NCBI GenBank assembly: GCA_023667165.1
Contig: JAMPAO010000144.1
Span: forward strand, 1 to 5,232
DNA length: 5,232 bases
From: Ruminococcus sp.
GTDB lineage: Bacteria; Bacillota; Clostridia; Oscillospirales; Ruminococcaceae
Direction: 5' to 3'
A program made the translations under genes and the position numbers. Each line of letters begins with the position of its first letter. Within the stretch, counting starts at the first letter, position 1. Shown here piece after piece: positions 5,138 through 5,232 of the stretch. The notes under the pieces are model-generated. The model had not been told where the DNA came from. It did no database searches and saw nothing but the letters and a program-made list of their open reading frames with translations.

Positions 5138-5232
5138 TCATCCTAATAAAAATCGCTCCAATCGGTCCATACCCTCCCGAATATCCTCCAAAGAGGCAGC
5201 ATAGGACCAACGAATATAGTTTTTAGCCCCAA
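5138..5232 (-). CDS. PLP-dependent aminotransferase class I/II, C-terminal end (partial)
   Basis: The frame is open from the window edge to TGA at 5140-5138 and encodes GAKNYIRWSYAASLEDIREG followed by MDRLERFLLG. The YIRWSYAAS segment matches the C-terminal motif of class I/II aminotransferases, in which the arginine binds the substrate alpha-carboxylate (Arg386 of aspartate aminotransferase). The following amphipathic helix DIREGMDRLERFL is the usual end of these proteins. About nine tenths of the gene, including the PLP lysine, lies outside the window. The exact substrate cannot be told from this fragment. Confidence 0.82.
   Translation of the reverse strand, partial: GAKNYIRWSYAASLEDIREGMDRLERFLLG

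Overview
The window looks like chromosomal DNA from a low-to-medium-GC Gram-positive bacterium, most likely an anaerobic clostridium of the Ruminococcus/Oscillospiraceae kind. The evidence is a canonical T-box leader, near-consensus sigma-A promoters (four TTGACA boxes at 16-17 bp spacing), strong AGGAGG-type ribosome binding sites, tRNA genes with an encoded CCA, and protein sequences typical of that group. The genus is an inference. Every supported gene lies on the minus strand, so the window is described below in transcription order, from right to left.

Right edge (5232 to 4865): the last 30 codons of a class I/II PLP aminotransferase, followed by a 76-codon gene for a small unrecognised protein (MGLFDWFKK...) that may be the 5' remnant of a longer gene. 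No clear terminator follows it.

Centre (4815 to 2017): a complete isoleucine-type regulated operon. A TTGACA-16-TATAAT promoter drives a roughly 280-nt T-box leader. Its specifier loop carries ATC (Ile) codons, it has a drawable 11-bp antiterminator with a UGGU bulge, and it has a competing 9-bp terminator. Then come ilvA (threonine ammonia-lyase with a C-terminal ACT domain), an unrecognised membrane protein with several transmembrane segments, and ridA (enamine/imine deaminase), ending at an intrinsic terminator. The logic is coherent. IlvA makes 2-oxobutyrate for isoleucine synthesis through reactive enamine/imine intermediates, RidA hydrolyses those intermediates, and uncharged tRNA-Ile switches the set on. 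The membrane protein between them is the part without an explanation.

Left centre (1925 to 716): a single gene with its own TTGACA-17-TAAACT promoter, encoding a two-part protein with a Rossmann-like N-terminal segment and a C-terminal FkbM-type SAM-dependent methyltransferase domain.

Left (573 to 76): two separately transcribed tRNA genes, tRNA-Leu(CAG) and tRNA-Arg(CCG). Each has its own near-perfect promoter, and each is followed directly after the CCA by an almost identical terminator hairpin. The spacer at 237-410 between them holds no gene I can support. Positions 1-75 hold only an 11-bp tandem duplication.

I see no mobile element, CRISPR array, phage gene or convincing novel defence system. 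The most interesting items are the Ile T-box operon with its unknown membrane protein and the possibly truncated small gene.
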